Below, piece by piece: positions 26,126 to 35,165 of a stretch of 64,000 nt of DNA (positions within the stretch are counted from its first letter, which is position 1; every line of letters starts with the position of its first letter). The DNA is from Verrucomicrobiota bacterium (GTDB taxonomy: Bacteria > Verrucomicrobiota > Verrucomicrobiia > Limisphaerales > UBA9464). The DNA is taken from contig CANIZL010000012.1 in the NCBI GenBank assembly GCA_947471985.1, positions 1-64,000 on the forward strand, read 5' to 3'. The notes below the pieces were generated by a model. The model saw only the letters and a program-made list of their open reading frames with translations. It searched no databases and had not been told where the DNA came from. A program made the position numbers and the translations under genes.

Positions 26126-27327
26126 CCCTTCCTCTGCTCATCCGCCGCAGCCTCCGGCAGCACGCCCTGTCCACGATGGTCACCGCCATCAGCATCGCCC
26201 TCGCCGGCGGACTGCTCATGGCCGTCTGGAGTTTGAAACAACAGGCCCGACAGACGTTTGAACAGATGGACGGCGGCTGGGATGCCGTGCTGGGCGCCCG
26301 ATCCAGCAAGTTGCAACTGGTCCTCAATGCCATCTTCCACCTCGAGGCGTCACCGGGCAATCTCGCCCCGGCCGACGTGGAATTCATCGCCCGCAACCCG
26401 GCCGTTCACCACGTGGTCCCCATTGCCATGGGCGACAACTACCAAGGCTTCCGCATCGTCGGCACCACCACCAATCTCTTCACCGAACACGAGTACCAAC
26501 CGGGTCGGAAACTGCAGGTAACCGGGACCGGACGACTTTTTGACGATGGCTATCGCGAGGCCGTGCTCGGCTCGTTTGCCGCGCGCAAACTCGGATTCAA
26601 AGTGGGCTCGGAATTCAAGCCCTACCACGGACTCAACTACGACGCCAACTCCCAGCACGAGGAAACGTACGTGGTCACCGGCGTGCTTGAACCAAGCAAT
26701 ACGCCCGCGGACAAGGTGATCTGGATCCCCCTCGCCGGCCTGCAAAACATGGCGGGACACGACCCGGCCACCGCAACGGATGTCAGTGCCGTGCTGGTAA
26801 AACTGCGGGCGCCCGCTGCGGGCCGCCAACTGGATCAAATGTACAACAAGCAGGGCAATCGCCTGACCTTCGCGTGGCCCATCGGGGCAGTGATGAGCCA
26901 GTTGTTCGACAAAATCGGTTGGTTTGATCGCGTTTTGACGCTCGTCGCGGCGCTGGTCGCGCTGGTCGCCGCCGGGAGTGTCCTGACCAGCATTTACAAT
27001 TCCATGGCCGCCCGCCGACGGGATCTCGCCATCCTGCGGGCCCTCGGTGCCCGCCGCACCACCATCTTCGGAGCCATCGTGGGCGAAGCCGTCGCCGTGG
27101 TGGCTCTGGGCAATCTGCTCGCGTTCGGGCTGTATTTCGTGATCCTCTCCGCCACGGCCCTGATTCTGCGCGAGCAGACGGGCGTCGTGATTGATGCGTG
27201 GCAGTTCAATGCCGTGTGGTTGTGGGCTCCCGCCACCCTGCTCGGCCTCGGCGCGCTGGCCGGAATGGTCCCCGCCTGGGTGGCGTACCGCATGGACGTC
27301 GCCGCCGGTCTGACCCCGGATTCCTGA
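26122..27327 (+). CDS. FtsX-like ABC transporter permease (MacB/Lol type)
   Basis: 401 residues starting with GTG inside the stop of the ATPase gene (GTGA overlap). One N-terminal membrane helix (STMVTAISIALAGGLLMAVW) is followed by a large extracytoplasmic domain (about 45-270) and a C-terminal FtsX core of three helices. The core includes LVAALVALVAAGSVLTSIYN and the conserved MAARRRDLAILRALGARR coupling loop. With its ATPase it probably drives export of a peptide or lipoprotein, or transmits force across the envelope. The substrate is unknown; the secreted protease gene just downstream is an obvious candidate partner. Confidence 0.88.
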   Translation: MTLPLLIRRSLRQHALSTMVTAISIALAGGLLMAVWSLKQQARQTFEQMDGGWDAVLGARSSKLQLVLNAIFHLEASPGNLAPADVEFIARNPAVHHVVPIAMGDNYQGFRIVGTTTNLFTEHEYQPGRKLQVTGTGRLFDDGYREAVLGSFAARKLGFKVGSEFKPYHGLNYDANSQHEETYVVTGVLEPSNTPADKVIWIPLAGLQNMAGHDPATATDVSAVLVKLRAPAAGRQLDQMYNKQGNRLTFAWPIGAVMSQLFDKIGWFDRVLTLVAALVALVAAGSVLTSIYNSMAARRRDLAILRALGARRTTIFGAIVGEAVAVVALGNLLAFGLYFVILSATALILREQTGVVIDAWQFNAVWLWAPATLLGLGALAGMVPAWVAYRMDVAAGLTPDS

Positions 27328-27407
27328 TCGCCGGACGCAATCGACAGACCCGCGGCCGCGGAAATCTTCATCGCGTCCCGGGACAACTTCCGTATGTTAA
27401 CGGTGTT

Positions 27408-28874
27408 GTGACGTCCGTGGTGCGCTGGATTCTGCTTTGTCTGCTGGGTTTGACGACCCGGTACGCTGGCGCGCAATCACCCCCCGCAACTTCCTCGGCC
27501 CTCCCCGTCGAAGACGTCGCGTCCTCTATTCCCGCCCCTGCCCCCGTTCCAACGCCCACGCCGGCACCGGCGGAGATTACGTGGGAACCGACCACCGAGA
27601 GGCTGGCGGCGCAGGTCCCCAAGCAACGCCTGTCCCAAGTGCTGCCGCGCCTCGCGCGCGCCACGGGCTGGCAGGTGTTCATCGAACCCGGCAACGACCC
27701 CCTGGTCTCCAGCACCTTTCGAGCGCTGCCCGCCGCGGAAGCGCTGGAGCGATTGCTGAACGGACGCAGCTTCGCCCTCCGCACCGGCAAGGACGGCCGC
27801 TCCCGGCTGCTGATCTACCATTCCTCGGCCTCCGGGGCGACCGAGGAAGTGGCGCCGGATTACGTCGTCGTGGAACGCGTGGCCAACGAACTCCTGGTAA
27901 AACTTAAGCCGGACGCCAAACACAGTATCGAGGAGATCGCCGCCCAATTGGGAGCGAAGGTCGTGGGGAAAATCGACGGACTGGACATCTACCGTCTCCG
28001 GTTCCCCGACGAGGAAGCCACCAACAAGGCCCGGGCAAGTCTGGCGAACAATCCCGACATCGCCGCCAGTGGCGACAATCTGCTGCTGCACGGCCCCAAC
28101 CCCGGCGAACTGAAATCGCTCGGTGCCGGCGGGGGCGGCGGGCTTACGTTGAAGCCCGCCCGGATCGATGGCTCAAAACTGATCATCGGCCTGATCGACA
28201 CCGCCATTCGGCCGTTGGGACCGGAATTTGACGCCTTCGTCCTGACCCCGCAATCGGTGGTGGGCGCCGCCCCGGAAGGAAACGACCTGACCCATGGAAC
28301 GGCGATGTTGGCGAATATTCTGCACGGCGCCCAGGTAACGCTGGGCCCCGGTCAGGAAGCCGCCTTCCGGGTCCTGCCCGTGAATGTTTACAGCGCCAGC
28401 GAGGACAAGGGCCGGGCCAATCTCTTCGACGTGCTGAATGGGACGCAGCTGGCGATTCAGCAGGGCGCCTCAATCATCAATTGGAGCCTCAGCAGCCCCG
28501 ATCAGAGTCCGCTGGTCACCCAATTCACCCGCTACTATCAGCCGCAGGGCGTCACCTTCCTCGCCGCCGCCGGCAACCAACCGATCACCGACAACATGTA
28601 CCCCGCCGCGGATCCGGGAGTCATCGCCATTACCGCCATCGGTCGTGACGGCAATTACGCCAGCTACGCCAACCGCGGCGCGTTCATTGATGTCGGTCTG
28701 CCCGGATCGGACCTCGTGAATTTTGGGGACACCCGTTACCTGATCAACGGCACCAGCACCGCCACTGCCTTTGGCAGCGGCATTCTGGCCGCCCGCTCGC
28801 AGCTGACGGGAGCCAAACCGCCGACGCTGCTGCCCTGGTTGATCAACGCCTTTCCGCCACCGGGAAAGAAGTAG
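27408..28874 (+). CDS. Secreted STN-domain / subtilisin-like (S8) protease
   Basis: About 488 residues from GTG 27408 (VTSVVRWILLCLLGLTTRYA, signal peptide); no ATG gives a signal peptide, and the frame further upstream overlaps the permease gene. A Pro-rich linker is followed by an STN-like domain (about 60-140: VPKQRLSQVLPRLARATGW, FRALPAAEALERLL), a propeptide-like region (VANELLVKLKPDAKHSIEE) and an S8 domain. The catalytic residues are visible as GLIDTAI (Asp about 264), THGTAM (His about 296) and INGTSTATAFGSG (Ser about 450), so the triad looks complete. STN domains normally belong to TonB receptors and secretins; fusion with a subtilase is unusual. Confidence 0.82.
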   Translation: MTSVVRWILLCLLGLTTRYAGAQSPPATSSALPVEDVASSIPAPAPVPTPTPAPAEITWEPTTERLAAQVPKQRLSQVLPRLARATGWQVFIEPGNDPLVSSTFRALPAAEALERLLNGRSFALRTGKDGRSRLLIYHSSASGATEEVAPDYVVVERVANELLVKLKPDAKHSIEEIAAQLGAKVVGKIDGLDIYRLRFPDEEATNKARASLANNPDIAASGDNLLLHGPNPGELKSLGAGGGGGLTLKPARIDGSKLIIGLIDTAIRPLGPEFDAFVLTPQSVVGAAPEGNDLTHGTAMLANILHGAQVTLGPGQEAAFRVLPVNVYSASEDKGRANLFDVLNGTQLAIQQGASIINWSLSSPDQSPLVTQFTRYYQPQGVTFLAAAGNQPITDNMYPAADPGVIAITAIGRDGNYASYANRGAFIDVGLPGSDLVNFGDTRYLINGTSTATAFGSGILAARSQLTGAKPPTLLPWLINAFPPPGKK

Positions 28875-28890
28875 CGACCGGCGTCCGGGT

Positions 28891-29871
28891 CTACGAGCCG
28901 GCCCGGGACGTACGATTCCCCGCTGCCACGGCGTGGACGATTTCCGTCAGGGACCGCCGCGGCGAAAACCCGGTCAGCCGCTGCAGCTTCGAAATATCCG
29001 GCCGGCGCCGCCGCATGTCTTCAAATCCCGGAGCATACGCCGCGTCATAGGGCACGAATTCCAAGGTCGAAGTGGATCCCACCAACCGCACCACCTCTTC
29101 CGCGAGCCCGCGCATGGTGATTTCCTGTTCGCTGCCCACATTGACCACCTCACCACTGGCCGCCGGGCACGCGCGCAGCCGCATGAGGGCCTCCACCGTA
29201 TCGAGCACGTGGCAGAAACAGCGGGTCTGCAGTCCGTCACCGTAGACCCGCACGGGCCGGCCGGCCTGCGCCGCACTCACAAAACGCGGCAGCACCATGC
29301 CGTATTGGCCGGTCTGACGCGGCCCCACCGTGTTGAACAAGCGCACGATCGTCACCGGCAACCCCCGTTCCCGCAGGTACGCCAGCGCCAGAAACTCATC
29401 CATCAGCTTGGAACAGGCGTAGCTCCACCGACCCAACGTGGGCGGACCGATGAGCAGGTCATCGTCCTCGCGAAACGCCGGGCGGGCGCTCTTGCCATAC
29501 ACCTCGGACGTCGAGGCAAACAGCACGGGAACGCGATGGACCGCTGCCGCTGCCAGAATGACTTCCGATTCGTGCAGGTTGGTTTCAATGGTGCGAATCG
29601 GCGACTGCACCACCAACTCCACCCCCACCGCGGCGGCCAGATGAATCACCGACTCCGCCTGCGCCATCAACTCCGGCAGTTCCGCACACAGCGACACCTT
29701 CGAAGCCACGACGCGCAAGTTGGGATAGTTCTGCACCGACGCGAGGTTGGCCCGGCTGCCCGTGGAGAAATCGTCCACCACCACCACGCGTTTACCCTCC
29801 GCCAACAGGCGCTCAACGAGGTGCGATCCGATGAAGCCGGCTCCGCCGGTAATCAAAACATGCTTAGACAT
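28891..29871 (-). CDS. NAD-dependent nucleotide-sugar epimerase/dehydratase
   Basis: A 326-residue extended short-chain dehydrogenase. The Rossmann motif is GGAGFIGSHL (about 9-18), followed by VVVVDDFSTGSRANL, FASTSEVYGK and the YxxxK pair in YACSK. The sequence around TVGPRQTGQYGMVLPRFV and RCFCHVLDTVEAL is like UDP-glucuronate decarboxylase and UDP-glucose 4-epimerase relatives. I cannot decide between these. It should modify a nucleotide sugar for the surface glycan. It is convergent with the protease gene, with 16 bases between the stops. Confidence 0.85.
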   Translation of the reverse strand: MSKHVLITGGAGFIGSHLVERLLAEGKRVVVVDDFSTGSRANLASVQNYPNLRVVASKVSLCAELPELMAQAESVIHLAAAVGVELVVQSPIRTIETNLHESEVILAAAAVHRVPVLFASTSEVYGKSARPAFREDDDLLIGPPTLGRWSYACSKLMDEFLALAYLRERGLPVTIVRLFNTVGPRQTGQYGMVLPRFVSAAQAGRPVRVYGDGLQTRCFCHVLDTVEALMRLRACPAASGEVVNVGSEQEITMRGLAEEVVRLVGSTSTLEFVPYDAAYAPGFEDMRRRRPDISKLQRLTGFSPRRSLTEIVHAVAAGNRTSRAGS

Positions 29872-30151
29872 GAGCGGCGAAATCCGACCGGCACACCGCT
29901 CTCCCCCACCGGCCCCCGGAGCGGGGATCGGCTGCTTTCACTCCCAAGGCGGGCGGATCAGAAAGGCAGGAACTCATCGTAGGGTATGCGGCGAAAGCCA
30001 CCATGGCGGATGGCGTGGGGATTTCAAAAAGGGAACCACATCGCGACCCAACGCCGGGCGATCTCAGCGGGAACCAGTTCCACCGGACCGAACGGCCCTC
30101 CCTTCACCGCCTTTGTTTCGCCATCGCCGGATTCTGGCGCATCCTAGCCCA

Positions 30152-31315
30152 ATGTCCTCCTCGCTGCGTCTGGGATTGATCGGTCTGGGCAACATTGGGC
30201 GCCATCACGCCAACTATTTGTTGGAAGGCAAGGTGCCGCGGTGCGCCCTCACCGCCGTCTGCACCACCACCGCCGCGAAACTCGAGCCGTACGCCAGCCG
30301 CGGTCTGGCCACCTGGACCGATGCCCAGGCGTTGATTCGATCCGGCACGGTGGACGCGATTCTGATCGCCACGCCGCACTACGATCACGCACCGCTCGGC
30401 ATCGCGGCGCTGGAAGCCGGACTGCACGTGATGGTGGAAAAGCCGATCGCCGCCCACAAGGCGGACGCCGAACGCCTGCTCGCCGCCGCCGCGCGGCATC
30501 CCCGCCAGGTCTTCGCCGGCATGTTCCAGCTGCGGATGGAACCGCGTTACCAGGAACTCCGGCGGCTGATTACCAGCGGCGAACTCGGCACTCTCGTCCG
30601 GGTGAACTGGATCAACACCGACTGGTTCCGGACCGAAGCCTACTACGCCAGCGGCGGTTGGCGGGCCACCTGGGCGGGCGAAGGCGGCGGCGTGCTGTTG
30701 AACCAATGCCTGCACAATCTGGACGTGCTCACCTGGCTGCTCGGACCGCCCCAGTCGGTGCGGGGCTTCGCTCAGCTGGGCCGATTCCACCAAATCGAGG
30801 TGGAGGATCAAATCACCGTCCATCTCGAATGGCCGGGCCGGGTGCAGGGCGTGTTTGTCGCCAGCACTGGCGAAGCCCCGGGCACGAACCGGCTCGAACT
30901 GGTCGGCAGCCGCGGCAAGGTGGTGATGGAGGACGGCCGGATGCGCTTCTACCAAAACGCGGTCGACATGCTGGAATTCAGCCGCACCACCACCGGCGGC
31001 TTCACCAAACCGGACCTCACCGAGATCCCCATCCCGTTCGAAAACGCCACGGATCCCCACGCCCAATTGATGCGGAATTTCACCGCGGCCGTTCTCGATG
31101 GGGCCGACCTGATCGCCCCCGGAGCCGCCGGCTTACATTCGCTCGAGCTGGCCAACGCCGCCGTTTACTCCTCGTTGATGGAGAAAACCCTCGCGCTGCC
31201 GATGGATGGGCTGGCTTGGGAACAGATGCTGCGCGAACTGGCCGCGGCCTCGTCCGTCAAGAAGGCGGTCCGGGTCGGTGGAACCGACGATTTCGCCGCC
31301 TCGTTCCGCCGCTGA
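30152..31315 (+). CDS. Gfo/Idh/MocA family oxidoreductase
   Basis: 387 residues from ATG 30152 (MSSSLRLGLIGLGNIGRHHANYL). The N-terminal NAD(P)-binding fold includes GLGNIGRHH and the family motif VEKPIA near residue 98. The C-terminal alpha/beta domain has ATWAGEGGGVLLNQCLHNLD, which carries the catalytic-region His. Such enzymes oxidise or reduce sugars, inositols and amino sugars; the substrate is unknown. The frame is open upstream to 29747 but that is spacer sequence between divergent genes. It stands alone, next to parA. Confidence 0.9.
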   Translation: MSSSLRLGLIGLGNIGRHHANYLLEGKVPRCALTAVCTTTAAKLEPYASRGLATWTDAQALIRSGTVDAILIATPHYDHAPLGIAALEAGLHVMVEKPIAAHKADAERLLAAAARHPRQVFAGMFQLRMEPRYQELRRLITSGELGTLVRVNWINTDWFRTEAYYASGGWRATWAGEGGGVLLNQCLHNLDVLTWLLGPPQSVRGFAQLGRFHQIEVEDQITVHLEWPGRVQGVFVASTGEAPGTNRLELVGSRGKVVMEDGRMRFYQNAVDMLEFSRTTTGGFTKPDLTEIPIPFENATDPHAQLMRNFTAAVLDGADLIAPGAAGLHSLELANAAVYSSLMEKTLALPMDGLAWEQMLRELAAASSVKKAVRVGGTDDFAASFRR

Positions 31316-31375
31316 ATCAACGGGCGATAAGCGGGGTGGTGACTCTGAGAGAATCCCCGGCCCCGCCCCTTCGCT

Positions 31376-32155
31376 TCACTTCAGTCCCAGGCGCTTCACG
31401 ACTTCCTCCGCGAAGACCTCATACGCCGCTGCGCCCGCACTGTACTTGTCGTAATGGATGATCGGCTTGCCGAAACTGGGCGCTTCCGCCAGGCGCGTCG
31501 TCCGCGGGATCACCGTATCGAACACCTTTTCGCCGAAATGCTCCCGGACTTCACCCACCACGCTCTGGGACAACCGCGTCCGACCGTCGTACATCGTCAT
31601 CAGGACCCCCAGGAGTTCCAGGTTCGGATTGATCCCGTTATCGCGGATCTGTCCGTGGATCCGATTGACCGTCGCGATGCCTTCCAGCGCGTAGTATTCG
31701 CATTGGAGCGGCACAATGAGCCAATCCGCCGCCGCGTAGGAATTCAGCGTGAGAATACCCAGGGCCGGCGGGCAATCGAAGAGGATCACTTCAAACATCC
31801 CCTGCTCGCGGATCGGCTGCAGGGCGACGCGGAGTCGGTTGAGGTAATCGTCGGCCCGCGCCAGTTCCACTTCCGCCCCGCACAAATCGACCTCGCTGGC
31901 GATCACGGAAAGATTCGGAAACGCGGTCGATTTGATGCGCTCCAGCAGCGTGCCCTCGCCCAGCAACGGCCGATAAACGCTGCCACCCTCGATTTTCTCC
32001 AACCCCACGCCGCTGGTGGCGTTGGCCTGGGAATCGAGATCGATCAGCAAAACGCGCCGTCCCATCGCAGCCAGACAGGCGGCGAGGTTGACGGTGGTGG
32101 TGGTCTTGCCGACGCCACCCTTCTGGTTGGCCACGGCGATGACGTGAGTACGCAC
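31376..32155 (-). CDS. parA: ParA/Soj-family ATPase
   Basis: 259 residues from a GTG. The deviant Walker A is KGGVGKTTTTVNLA (about 12-25), with Walker A' IDLDSQANATSGVG and Walker B FDCPPALGILTLNS. In chromosomes ParA moves ParB-parS complexes during segregation. No parB follows in the window; the next plus-strand gene is hisC, so this is either an orphan ParA or parB lies elsewhere. Confidence 0.9.
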   Translation of the reverse strand: MRTHVIAVANQKGGVGKTTTTVNLAACLAAMGRRVLLIDLDSQANATSGVGLEKIEGGSVYRPLLGEGTLLERIKSTAFPNLSVIASEVDLCGAEVELARADDYLNRLRVALQPIREQGMFEVILFDCPPALGILTLNSYAAADWLIVPLQCEYYALEGIATVNRIHGQIRDNGINPNLELLGVLMTMYDGRTRLSQSVVGEVREHFGEKVFDTVIPRTTRLAEAPSFGKPIIHYDKYSAGAAAYEVFAEEVVKRLGLK

Positions 32156-32277
32156 AAACCGATAGTGTAAGGTGACCTCGCCGCCGGCAAGCTGTTACCG
32201 GTACGGACCCAACGGCACGCCCCGGGGTGATGTCGCTCTATCCTCGCCCCGCGGTGAAGGTCTGCCAGTGTCCCCGC

Positions 32278-33393
32278 ATGTCGTCGAAGAAGTCCGCCGT
32301 TACGAAATGGATTCCCCCGCGGGTACGGTCTCTCCATGCCTACGTACCCGGAGAGCAGCCGAAGGTGTCCGGGCTCATCAAGCTCAACACCAACGAAAAC
32401 CCCTATCCCCCGGCCCCCAAGGTGCTCGCCGCCACCCGGGCCGCGGTGGACGGACGATTCCGGCTCTATCCCAATCCCACCTCCCAACCCCTGCGCGAAA
32501 AACTCGCGCGCCTCCATCAGGTGGAACCCGCCAACGTCATCGTGGGCAACGGCTCCGATGAACTGCTGGCTTTGGCGATCCGCACCTTCGTCGAACCCGC
32601 CGCCCCCGGCACCGGTTCCAAGTCGATCGTCCAGTTCCCCTGGCCCTGCTACTCGCTCTACCCGGTATTGACGGAAATCCACGGCGCCGTCGCGCATCCG
32701 GTGCCACTGCGCGCGGACTTTGATCTCCCGACCGTCGCCGAACTCCGCCGCGGTCGGCAGTGGGATTTTCGCGCCGCCCTGACGCTGATCACGACCCCCA
32801 ATGCCCCGAGCGGGCGCGGGTACACACTGGCTCAATTGGACGCCCTTTGCTCCACGCAACGCGGACTGGTCATCCTCGACGAAGCCTACGTCGATTTCGC
32901 GGAGTCCGACGCTCTCGAACTGATCCGCCAGCACCCGCACGTCCTGATTTCCCGCACTTTTTCCAAGGCCTATTCGCTGTGTTTCCAGCGGGTCGGCTAT
33001 TTCGTGGGCCACCCCGAGCTAATCGGCGCCCTCGATAAAGTGCGGGACAGCTACAACGTGAACGGGCTCGGTCAGATCGCCGCGTTGGCCACGCTCGATC
33101 AACTGCCGTACTACCGGAAAAACTTCGGCCGGATCAAAGCCACGCGGGAACGGGTACGCCGCGAATTAACCGGTCTGGGTTGGCGCGTCCTGCCCAGCGC
33201 CACGAATTTCCTCCTCACCGAACCCGCCGGTCCCCCGGCCCGGACCTGGCTCGAGGCCTTGCGGGCGGAGAAAATCATCGTTCGCTGGTTCAGAGCCCCC
33301 GACGTCAACGCTTACCTCCGCATCACCATCGGCAGTGATGACGAAATGAACCGTTTCCTGCGTGCGGTCCGAAAAATCGGCCGGGCCGAATAA
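32278..33393 (+). CDS. hisC: Histidinol-phosphate aminotransferase
   Basis: PLP-dependent fold-type I aminotransferase converting imidazole-acetol phosphate to histidinol phosphate in histidine synthesis. 371 residues from ATG 32278 (MSSKKSAVTKWIPP). Visible are LIKLNTNENPYPPAP, VIVGNGSDELLALAIRTF, TTPNAPSGRGYT, VILDEAYVDF and the PLP lysine in ISRTFSKAYSL. The segment after the lysine, CFQRVGY, departs from the usual AGLRxGY. No other his gene is adjacent. Confidence 0.9.
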   Translation: MSSKKSAVTKWIPPRVRSLHAYVPGEQPKVSGLIKLNTNENPYPPAPKVLAATRAAVDGRFRLYPNPTSQPLREKLARLHQVEPANVIVGNGSDELLALAIRTFVEPAAPGTGSKSIVQFPWPCYSLYPVLTEIHGAVAHPVPLRADFDLPTVAELRRGRQWDFRAALTLITTPNAPSGRGYTLAQLDALCSTQRGLVILDEAYVDFAESDALELIRQHPHVLISRTFSKAYSLCFQRVGYFVGHPELIGALDKVRDSYNVNGLGQIAALATLDQLPYYRKNFGRIKATRERVRRELTGLGWRVLPSATNFLLTEPAGPPARTWLEALRAEKIIVRWFRAPDVNAYLRITIGSDDEMNRFLRAVRKIGRAE

Positions 33394-33457
33394 CGAGAAT
33401 CTCCCGCGCCAAACTCCTCGACGGCGCGGCCGATTTCCCGCATCGTCCCGCCATTCT

Positions 33458-34495
33458 ATGGCAAAATCACAGTATCGCTTCTGCGTCGGCCCCTGGAACT
33501 TCAGCGCCGGTCAGGATCCGTACGGTCCGCCCGTGCGCGAAGAGAAGTCCTTCGATTGGAAGTTGAAGGCCCTAAAGGAACTCGGCTTCGAAGGCATGAT
33601 GTTCCACGATGACGACGCCGTGCCGGACATTGATTCCAAGTCCGCCAAGCAGGTCCTCGCCGAGGCCCGCGCCCTGAAGCGGCAGCTCGATGATGCCGGG
33701 GTCGTGGCGGAAATGGTCGCGCCCCGCCTCTGGTTCGCGCCCCAGACCGTGGACGGTGCCTTCACCTCCAATAATCCCAAGCACCGGCAGTACGCGATCG
33801 ACCGCTCCAAGCAGACCTGCGATATCGCCCGCGAACTCGGCACGGATATCCTCGTCCTCTGGCTCGCCCGCGAAGGTTCGTACCTGCGCGAATCCAAATC
33901 CGCCGGTCAGGCCACCGAACATTTGGTCACCGCCTTCGATGCCCTGCTGAAACACGACAAGAAGATCCGCCTCGCGATTGAGCCGAAGCCCAACGAGCCG
34001 ATGGATCATGCGTACCTGCCGACCATCGGCCACGCCCTCGCGATCGCCCAGCAGACCCGCGATCCGAAACGCGTCGGCTGCGTCATCGAATCCGCCCACT
34101 CGCTGCTGTCCGGCCACGATCCGGCCGACGACATCGAATTTGCCATGAGCTTCAAGAAGCTCTGGTCGCTGCACCTCAACGACCAAAACGGGCTGAAGTA
34201 CGATCAGGACAAGCCCTTCGGTTCGGCGAATCTGCGCGTGGCCTTCAATCAAGTGCGGGCGCTCGAACGTACCGGCTACGGCAAGAATGGGGAGTTCGTC
34301 TGCTTCGATGTGCATCCCTTCCGGACCACCCGGGAAGAGCACTTCCTGCAGCACCTCGCGAACTCCAAGCGCACGTTTGTCCACCTGCTCAAGAAGGCCC
34401 GGACGTATCCGGAGAAGGAAGCCGCCCGCTTGATCGCTGATCGCAATTACCAGGATCTGGATCAGCTGGTGTTGGAGCATCTGATGGGTGTTTAA
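33458..34495 (+). CDS. Xylose-isomerase-like TIM-barrel protein (sugar isomerase)
   Basis: 345 residues from ATG 33458 (MAKSQYRFCVGPWNFSAGQD). The pattern of a xylose-isomerase-type TIM barrel is visible: MMFHDDDAVPD, LGTDILVLWLAREGSYL, IRLAIEPKPNEPMDHAYLP (metal-ligand Glu and Lys region), GCVIESAHSLLSGHDPADDI, LWSLHLNDQNGLKYDQDKPF and FVCFDVHPFRTTREE. It is closest in style to bacterial xylose/rhamnose isomerase relatives (family inference); the actual sugar is unknown. It follows hisC by 64 bases. Confidence 0.85.
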   Translation: MAKSQYRFCVGPWNFSAGQDPYGPPVREEKSFDWKLKALKELGFEGMMFHDDDAVPDIDSKSAKQVLAEARALKRQLDDAGVVAEMVAPRLWFAPQTVDGAFTSNNPKHRQYAIDRSKQTCDIARELGTDILVLWLAREGSYLRESKSAGQATEHLVTAFDALLKHDKKIRLAIEPKPNEPMDHAYLPTIGHALAIAQQTRDPKRVGCVIESAHSLLSGHDPADDIEFAMSFKKLWSLHLNDQNGLKYDQDKPFGSANLRVAFNQVRALERTGYGKNGEFVCFDVHPFRTTREEHFLQHLANSKRTFVHLLKKARTYPEKEAARLIADRNYQDLDQLVLEHLMGV

Positions 34496-34594
34496 TGCGG
34501 CCGCCCCTCCCGGGGCGTCACCCGGCAGCGATCCGGGTTCCCCGAGCCCGGATCGCCCCCAACGCCAACCGCACGCGGAGCCACACCCGCCACC

Positions 34595-35155
34595 ATGGGA
34601 ATGAAACCAAGCGCCTACAAACCCTGGCTGGTGGGCGTCACCGTGTTTCTCGCGGTGGTCTGGTTCATGCGCCCCCACAAGCCGCAATTCCTCCGTCTCC
34701 CGGGACGGGGGAACGCGCCGGCGTGGAACTTCACCGATCTGGCCGGTCGACATTTCTCCGCGACCAATTTCGCCGGCCAAATCATCGTCCTGAATTTCTG
34801 GGCCACGTGGTGTCCGCCCTGCGTCCGGGAACTCCCCGAACTCGCCGCGTTCCACCGCGCCCACACCAACCAGGGAGTCACGGTGATCGGGGCATCGATC
34901 GACGATCCACCCGAACCCGCACTGCGCACGTACCTGCAACGGTCGCCCCCGCCCTACCCCGTCTTGATCGCCAGCCCGCCGGAACGCGATGGCTTCGGGG
35001 GCGTTTCCCAGATTCCGGAAACCTGGGTCATCGATCGCAATGGCCGGGTTGCGGCCCGTTATTTGGGGCCCATTTCCGAGGCGGAATTAAACCGCGCCGT
35101 GGCACCCCTGCTCGGCAGTCCGGTCACCCCAGCCGCCTCGCCCGCGAACCCCTGA
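34595..35155 (+). CDS. TlpA/ResA-like membrane-anchored thiol-disulfide oxidoreductase
   Basis: 186 residues with an uncleaved N-terminal helix (WLVGVTVFLAVVWFM) and an extracytoplasmic thioredoxin fold of the AhpC/TSA-TlpA type. The active site is WATWCPPCVRELPEL (CPPC at about 73-76) and the cis-Pro region is SQIPETWVIDRNGRV. Probably reduces cysteines of an exported protein. It lies just upstream of recN with a 10-base gap, a pairing with no known functional meaning. Confidence 0.88.
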   Translation: MGMKPSAYKPWLVGVTVFLAVVWFMRPHKPQFLRLPGRGNAPAWNFTDLAGRHFSATNFAGQIIVLNFWATWCPPCVRELPELAAFHRAHTNQGVTVIGASIDDPPEPALRTYLQRSPPPYPVLIASPPERDGFGGVSQIPETWVIDRNGRVAARYLGPISEAELNRAVAPLLGSPVTPAASPANP

Positions 35156-35165
35156 GGGATCACCC

